From Nostoc sp. CHAB 5834 (GTDB lineage Bacteria; Cyanobacteriota; Cyanobacteriia; Cyanobacteriales; Nostocaceae): a stretch of 64,000 nt of DNA. The position numbers and the translations under genes are program-made. The notes under the pieces were generated by a model, which saw only the letters and a list, made by a program, of their open reading frames with translations, searched no databases and was not told where the DNA came from. The stretch covers positions 47,763 to 111,762 of the forward strand of contig JAIVFU010000015.1 of NCBI GenBank assembly GCA_020829485.1, given 5' to 3'. Shown here piece by piece: positions 59,307-64,000 of this stretch. The first letter of the stretch is position 1. The number at the start of each line of letters is the position of its first letter.

Positions 59307-62300
59307 ATGATGGTGAAAGTACTCGAAAAAATTGTGATGATGCGCTCTTGGTTACTAACATACAGCGTGATGATTCTGGCAGTTATAGCGGCGTTGCTGC
59401 TGACGCGACTGTTGTTGCCAGTCTTTGATCCGAGCGTATTTACATTTTTTTATGCTGCCGTGGCAATCAGTGCCTGGTATGGTGGCATGAGACTTGGAGT
59501 ACTAGCGATCGCTCTTTCTGTTACAACTGCGCTGTATTTTTTGATCGAGCCAGTCTACTCCTTCAATTTCCTCAGCCCGAACGTCTTGGTAAGATTAACC
59601 TCGTTCTCACTAGTATCTTTCTTAATTACCGCCCTCTCTTCAGAGTTGCGAACTGCCAGAGGCAAGGCAGAGACGAGCCTAAAATTGTTGCAAAATAGCG
59701 AAATGCGGTTTAGCCGACTGGCAGAATCCAACATCATTGGAGTTATCGTAACTGATATGAACAACGGCTCCATCATAGAAGCCAATGATGCTTTTCTGAA
59801 AATGGTCGGCTATACGCGAGAAGATTTTGCCGCTAATCAAATGAATTGGCGTGAGATCACCCCACACGAGTATCTTATTTTAAGTGAACGTTCAGTAGAA
59901 GAACTTAGAACGACCGGAGTATGTAAACCCTTTGAGAAGGAATACATCTGCAAAAATGGCGATCGCATTCCCGTTCTGCTCGGTTCTGTCCTCGTGGGAG
60001 ATACTCAAGAAAAGGTCATTGGCTTCGTTGTTGATTTGAGCGAACAGCAAGCTGCACTACGCGAACGCAAGCAAGTAGAACAAACTTTGCGGGAGAAAGA
60101 GGAACGCCTGAGATTAGCTAACGAGCGTTTTGAGTTAGCTGCTGCTGCGGTCAACTGTCTCATTTATGACTGGAATATAGAGCAGGATACTGTTGAAAGA
60201 ACCGAGGGGTTAACCAGAATTTTGGGTTATTCTCTCGACATTGCCCAACCAACTGGTAATTGGTGGCGTGAACTTGTCCATCCAGAGGATTTGCAACGTG
60301 TAGAAGAGGAGGCGGCGATCGCTTTGGCAAATGGCGATCGCTATGCTGCCGAGTATCGCATTCGCAACCAGGATAACCAGTACGTCTACGTACTGGATCA
60401 GGGAATAGTGGTGCAACGGGATGGTGATGGAAAACCAGTCCGCTTAGTTGGCAGCACCACAGATATCAGCGAACGCAAGCAAGCAGAGAAGGCAGTCCAA
60501 GCAAGTGAAGAACGCCTCAGAAGTTTTGTGAAAGCGAATATAGTTGGCATTCTCTTTGGTGATGTGAACGGTAGCATCACTGAAGCCAACGACGAGTTCT
60601 TGCGAATTATGGGCTATACCCAAGCAGATATCCAGGCAGGCAGACTACGCTGGACTGATATCACGCCTCCTGAGTACCAATATTTAGATGAACTGGCTAT
60701 TGCCGAGGCAACAGCGAAGGGAACCTGTACTCCTTATGAGAAGGAATGCATTCGCAAGGATGGTTCCACTGTGCCGGTTGTAGTTGGCTACTCTGTGTTA
60801 GGCGAATCTCAACAAAATTCAGTTGCATTCATTCTTGATATTAGTGATCTCCACCAAGCTAAAAAAGCGCTGAGTCAGAGTCAACAGCAATTTCAAGCTT
60901 TTATGGACAATATTCCAGCCGCAGCATGGATTACGAATGCAGACGGACGTGTACTTTACCTCAGCCCCACTTATTTAAGTACATTCGATGTACGAACAAG
61001 TAAGGCGATTAATAAAAACATTTTTGACCTATACCCAGCCCAAATCGCTCAACCCTTCCTTGATAACATTAGAATGGTTGCCCAGACGAATCAGGTTGTT
61101 GAAGCGATCGAGTCTGCCCCACGCACAGATGGCACTCTGGGCGAATTTTTAGTATATAAGTTTCCCATTGCCGATGCATCTGGGCAATGTCTGGTAGGAG
61201 GGGTTGCAGTTGACATTACCGAACGCGAACGCATCCTTCGTGAACGCCAGCTTGCAGAACTTGTCTTGCGAGAGCGCAGTGAACTACTCAAACTGCTTTC
61301 TGAAACAACCAGCGATTTGCTTTCAACCGAGCGCCCTTTGGATCTAATGAATAGCTTATTTAGCAAGCTCTCGGCGCAGATGGATTTGCATTTTTACTTT
61401 CACTATTTAATTGAGACGCACGAAAATAAGCAGAAACTTCGGTTAGTAGCTTGGAACGGCATTACTGATGAAGTATTTCAAACAATTGAATACCTGGAAT
61501 TTAATCAAGGGATGTGCGGACTAGTGGCGCAAGAACGTCATCAAATTGTCCTCAATGATGTGCTGCACTCTACTCATCCAAATGCCGACATCCTTATTGC
61601 TTTGGGAATCACAGCTTATGCAGGTCAACCGTTAATTGCTCAGGGAAAGGTGCTTGGTGTCCTCTCCTTTGCCAGTTGCACACGTACCCGCTTCACTTCT
61701 GGGGAAATTGCTCTATTACAAGCAACCTCCGATCAGGTGGCGGTTGCTCTGGAACGCGCTCAGTTGATGGATTCGTTACAGCAGCAAAAAGAGCAATTAG
61801 TCCAAGCTAATCGGATCAAAGATGAATTTTTGGCGGTTCTTTCCCACGAACTTCGCACACCGCTAAACCCGATCTTGGGATGGTCGAAGTTATTACAAAC
61901 TAAAAAGTATGATGAAGCAACCACCACTCGCGCTCTCGAAACCATTGAGCGCAATGCCAAGCTTCAGACTCAACTAATTGAAGATTTGTTAGATGTCTCT
62001 CGCATTTTGCAAGGTAAACTCAGTCTGAATATTGCTCCTGTGAATCTGGAAACTGCGATCGCAGCTGCAATAGAAACAGTCCGTCTAGCTGCCCAAGCCA
62101 AATCTATCAATTTGCGATTTACTATTTTAGACTTTCCTGCGGAATGCTACGCGAAGGGCTACGCTCAGTCAAACGGTTTGGGATTAGAAAATTCTTACAG
62201 AAATTTAGAATCTATTGATTTTAACAACCAAACTGACAATCTAAAATCCCAAATCCAAGTTGCGCTTCCAGCGTCCCAAAGGTGCGATCAAAAATTCATA

Positions 62301-63146
62301 GTAACTGGTGATTCAGGTCGCTTGCAGCAAGTTATGTGGAATCTACTTTCCAATGCTATTAAGTTTACGCCCCAAGGTGGACAGGTAGAAATCAGTTTAC
62401 AGTCTGTTGGTTCTCAGGCTCAACTTCGAGTCAGTGATACAGGTAAGGGAATTAGCCCAGATTTTTTACCATTCGTATTTGAATACTTCCGACAAGCTGA
62501 TGGCGCAACTACCAGGAAATTCGGCGGGCTGGGATTAGGATTAGCTATTGTTCGTCACATCGTAGAGCTACATGGCGGCACAGTTAAGGCTGAAAGTTTG
62601 GGCGAAGAACAGGGAGCAACCTTTACAGTCATGCTACCTTTAATGAAGACTCATCTAAATAGCTATCAAATTGATAGACAACTTGATGATTCGCCCGATC
62701 TAAATGGGGTGAAAGTTCTACTTGTGGATGATGAGCGTGATACGCGAGAGTTAATTGCTTTCATTCTGGAGCAGTCTGGCGCGGTAGTAACTCAGACTGC
62801 ATCTGCTATGGAAGCACTACGAATTATGCCTGAGTTCAAGCCAAATCTGCTGTTAAGCGACATTGGAATGCCGGAATTAGACGGCTATATGCTGATCCGT
62901 CAAATCAGAGCCATGTCACAAGAGATGGGAGGGACAATTCCAGCGATCGCTCTGACAGCTTACGCAGCTGAGGCTGATTCCCAACAAGCAATTGCCGCCG
63001 GATTTGGGCTGCATATCACCAAGCCTGTGGAACCAGCTAAATTAGTTCGAGCGATCGCTAACCTGATTTATAGTTGTAGCGATGTGAAAACTAACTTACA
63101 ACCCTTGGAAGCTCGAAAAAGATTTAATTCACTCACAGACGAATAG
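59307..63146 (+). CDS. Hybrid sensor histidine kinase (DUF4118-PAS x4-GAF-HisKA-HATPase-REC)
   Basis: 1279 residues. The N-terminus has KdpD-type DUF4118 helices (about 10-115: SVMILAVIAALLLTRLLL, FFYAAVAISAWYGGMRLG, VTTALYFLIEPVYSF). Four PAS/PAC units follow (about 130-250, 265-395, 405-520, 530-650), two of which share MGYT/VGYT..W..ITPxEY and KEC/YIxKxGDxxPV wording. A GAF domain (about 665-830), HisKA with FLAVLSHELRTPLNP, HATPase (LLSNAIKFTPQGG, VSDTGKGISPD, GGLGLGLAIVRH) and a receiver (VLLVDDERDTREL, LLLSDIGMPELDG, ITKPVEP) complete it. Between HisKA and the N-box an insertion of about 45 residues (62139-62290) looks repeat-derived. Signals and partners are unknown. Confidence 0.95.
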   Translation: MMVKVLEKIVMMRSWLLTYSVMILAVIAALLLTRLLLPVFDPSVFTFFYAAVAISAWYGGMRLGVLAIALSVTTALYFLIEPVYSFNFLSPNVLVRLTSFSLVSFLITALSSELRTARGKAETSLKLLQNSEMRFSRLAESNIIGVIVTDMNNGSIIEANDAFLKMVGYTREDFAANQMNWREITPHEYLILSERSVEELRTTGVCKPFEKEYICKNGDRIPVLLGSVLVGDTQEKVIGFVVDLSEQQAALRERKQVEQTLREKEERLRLANERFELAAAAVNCLIYDWNIEQDTVERTEGLTRILGYSLDIAQPTGNWWRELVHPEDLQRVEEEAAIALANGDRYAAEYRIRNQDNQYVYVLDQGIVVQRDGDGKPVRLVGSTTDISERKQAEKAVQASEERLRSFVKANIVGILFGDVNGSITEANDEFLRIMGYTQADIQAGRLRWTDITPPEYQYLDELAIAEATAKGTCTPYEKECIRKDGSTVPVVVGYSVLGESQQNSVAFILDISDLHQAKKALSQSQQQFQAFMDNIPAAAWITNADGRVLYLSPTYLSTFDVRTSKAINKNIFDLYPAQIAQPFLDNIRMVAQTNQVVEAIESAPRTDGTLGEFLVYKFPIADASGQCLVGGVAVDITERERILRERQLAELVLRERSELLKLLSETTSDLLSTERPLDLMNSLFSKLSAQMDLHFYFHYLIETHENKQKLRLVAWNGITDEVFQTIEYLEFNQGMCGLVAQERHQIVLNDVLHSTHPNADILIALGITAYAGQPLIAQGKVLGVLSFASCTRTRFTSGEIALLQATSDQVAVALERAQLMDSLQQQKEQLVQANRIKDEFLAVLSHELRTPLNPILGWSKLLQTKKYDEATTTRALETIERNAKLQTQLIEDLLDVSRILQGKLSLNIAPVNLETAIAAAIETVRLAAQAKSINLRFTILDFPAECYAKGYAQSNGLGLENSYRNLESIDFNNQTDNLKSQIQVALPASQRCDQKFIVTGDSGRLQQVMWNLLSNAIKFTPQGGQVEISLQSVGSQAQLRVSDTGKGISPDFLPFVFEYFRQADGATTRKFGGLGLGLAIVRHIVELHGGTVKAESLGEEQGATFTVMLPLMKTHLNSYQIDRQLDDSPDLNGVKVLLVDDERDTRELIAFILEQSGAVVTQTASAMEALRIMPEFKPNLLLSDIGMPELDGYMLIRQIRAMSQEMGGTIPAIALTAYAAEADSQQAIAAGFGLHITKPVEPAKLVRAIANLIYSCSDVKTNLQPLEARKRFNSLTDE
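62139..62290. repeat. Repeat-derived insertion inside the kinase ATPase domain
   Basis: GAATGCTACGCGAAGGGCTACGC followed by AATTTAGAATCTATTGATTTTA and AATCTAAAATCCCAAATCCAA resembles the intergenic GCTACGCxAxGGCTACGC and GGATTTTAGATTTT repeats of this organism. It is read in frame as a low-complexity stretch. Confidence 0.5.
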
Positions 63147-63173
63147 CACGCTTGAAAAACTCGTGCTGAAAAA

Positions 63174-63240
63174 GTTCGTAGTAAGGACTTTAGTCCTGTA
63201 TTTTTAAGCACGCTTTGTGCTTAATAAAAACTCATCAAAA
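63174..63240. repeat. Copy of the GTTCGTAGTAAGGACTTTAGTCC core after the kinase
   Basis: GTTCGTAGTAAGGACTTTAGTCCTG is followed by AGCACGCTTTGTGCTTAATAA. It is an isolated core cassette without recognisable outer terminal repeats; it may also terminate the kinase transcript. Confidence 0.5.
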
Positions 63241-63308
63241 TTAATCAGACTAAGGCGATCGGAACTGATTGATTAAGGATAGGGACGGGTGAAGTTTTTG
63301 ACTAATGA

Positions 63309-63860
63309 CTAATTTTGAGAATTCACTTCACTTTTGCTTAACCAAATCACTAAATCATCTGCATAAATTTCTATCTCACTTACTAAAGTTTTGACATACA
63401 AAATTCCATTACTAATGATTAAATCTTTGATTGGATACCATAAATCTCTTGTCTGGATTAAAATATCCAATGGAATTCCTCGTTGTAAAGTATTTTTGCG
63501 ATATTTCCACCAAGCTTGCCATAAAAACACAGATTTAGTACATTGCAACCTATAGTTTTTAGGTATTTCGCAGTGTTGATAGTGATAGAAACCCCTATTA
63601 TCTATGTTTCCTTTCAGGAGATAATTAGATTCTGGTAAAGCCTGATTCAGTAACTCCCAATGGAATGAGTTAGACAAAATCAAGAATTCAGTTTGTGCGG
63701 TATTTAGTTGGGCAGTGGCAATTACGCCTTCAGCCTTTGTTGCCAGACTGTTAGTATTATAGACTGTTTGTGCTGCTAAAGAACGATTTGCCAATAAAAT
63801 ATCTTTTTTCTGGATAGAGTTGGATACGAACTCTCGAACTAAATCTAAATCAGACAACAT
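63309..63860 (-). CDS. Hypothetical cyanobacterial protein
   Basis: 183 residues from the ATG at 63860 (MLSDLDLVREFVSNSIQKKD); the frame extends to 63899, but the extra codons overlap a TAAGTAAGTCGG repeat end and are unlikely to be real. It contains LATKAEGVIATAQLNTAQTE, PKNYRLQCTKSVFLWQAWWK and LWYPIKDLIISNGILYVKTL. No motif I recognise. Probably a conserved cyanobacterial protein of unknown function. Confidence 0.65.
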   Translation of the reverse strand: MLSDLDLVREFVSNSIQKKDILLANRSLAAQTVYNTNSLATKAEGVIATAQLNTAQTEFLILSNSFHWELLNQALPESNYLLKGNIDNRGFYHYQHCEIPKNYRLQCTKSVFLWQAWWKYRKNTLQRGIPLDILIQTRDLWYPIKDLIISNGILYVKTLVSEIEIYADDLVIWLSKSEVNSQN

Positions 63861-63916
63861 AAAATTGTTTATACTAAGTAAGTCGGCAGGAAAAATCATA
63901 ACTATGTAACGAAAAG

Positions 63917-64000
63917 TTAACCAGAACTGTTAGAGCTAAATTTAATACGTTGTGTACTGTAGTTTCCTTTTTCCCCTCTAGCTTGAATACCACCAATCAC
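63917..64000 (-). CDS. Possible C-terminus of a gene running off the right edge
   Basis: On the minus strand the frame entering at 64000 reads VIGGIQARGEKGNYSTQRIK then FSSNSSG and TAA at 63917-63919. The composition looks coding and a stop precedes the next gene by about 55 bp. Too short to identify. Confidence 0.35.
   Translation of the reverse strand: MIGGIQARGEKGNYSTQRIKFSSNSSG

Noticed and set aside
1..64000. tRNA, rRNA, riboswitch or prophage genes
   Set aside because: I looked for T-loop-like segments, rRNA-like conserved stretches, known riboswitch cores and phage structural genes and recognised none. A covariance-model search would be needed to be certain.

Overview
The window comes from a filamentous, probably heterocyst-forming cyanobacterium of the Nostoc/Anabaena group. 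The evidence is chlorophyll and photosystem I genes (chlI, psaD), homologues of both halves of the orange carotenoid protein, DICT-domain and multi-PAS kinases, many GCGATCGC (HIP1) sites, short heptad tandem repeats (STRR) between genes, and a dense population of small palindromic or MITE-like repeats. The species call is an inference from gene content; no rRNA or tRNA gene was seen.

Layout. 0.2-4.75 kb: a small ribbon-helix-helix protein, an exported glycoside-hydrolase-like protein, and an AT-rich restriction-modification pair (HindVP-like nuclease interrupted by one in-frame stop, then a cytosine-5 methyltransferase). 4.9-10 kb: chlI, a small membrane protein, an RlaP-type nucleotidyltransferase, a RelE remnant and two nuclease-like proteins. 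10-15.2 kb: acetyl-CoA synthetase, a Tat-exported serine hydrolase with five tandem repeats, and an exported TPR protein. 15.3-16.75 kb: a MITE cluster in which two nearly identical 250-bp elements bracket one membrane-protein gene. 16.75-24.1 kb: a glycogen-debranching-type enzyme, a DICT-GAF histidine kinase, psaD and trpE (trpE carries two repeat-derived in-frame insertions). 24.8-30.7 kb: a Uma2 nuclease, an alpha/beta hydrolase lacking its catalytic His and Asp, two unknown proteins, ftsE and a WecB/TagA glycosyltransferase.

31-34 kb holds a signalling unit: a NarL-type regulator, then a REC-GAF-SpoIIE phosphatase and an RsbW-like kinase 3 bp apart. 34.1-38.1 kb holds an OCP C-terminal-domain homologue and a helical carotenoid protein on either side of queG and a HAD phosphatase. 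38.3-43.8 kb holds a MacB-type ATPase facing away from an HlyD/MacA adaptor and FtsX-type permease, followed by a receiver protein with Glu at its phosphorylation position. 44.7-47.1 kb holds a secreted protein, glucokinase and a histidine phosphatase.

47.5-55.2 kb is a branched-chain/neutral amino acid ABC importer (binding lipoprotein, LivH, LivM, LivG, LivF) on the minus strand. It is broken up by an Rpn-like nuclease and a Phd/RelE toxin-antitoxin pair on the plus strand, and by two Uma2 genes on its own strand. 55.5-64 kb carries small conserved or unknown proteins, a GNAT acetyltransferase, a PlsC-like acyltransferase, and an XRE regulator immediately upstream of a 1279-residue hybrid histidine kinase.

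The most notable signals are the split HindVP gene, the carotenoid-protein neighbourhood, and the repeat landscape. The repeats fall into at least seven classes distinguished by their termini. Two insertions show exact 10-bp target duplications, one core cassette recurs inside different terminal repeats, and repeats have been absorbed into the coding frames of trpE and probably a kinase. I found no single clearly undescribed multi-gene system.
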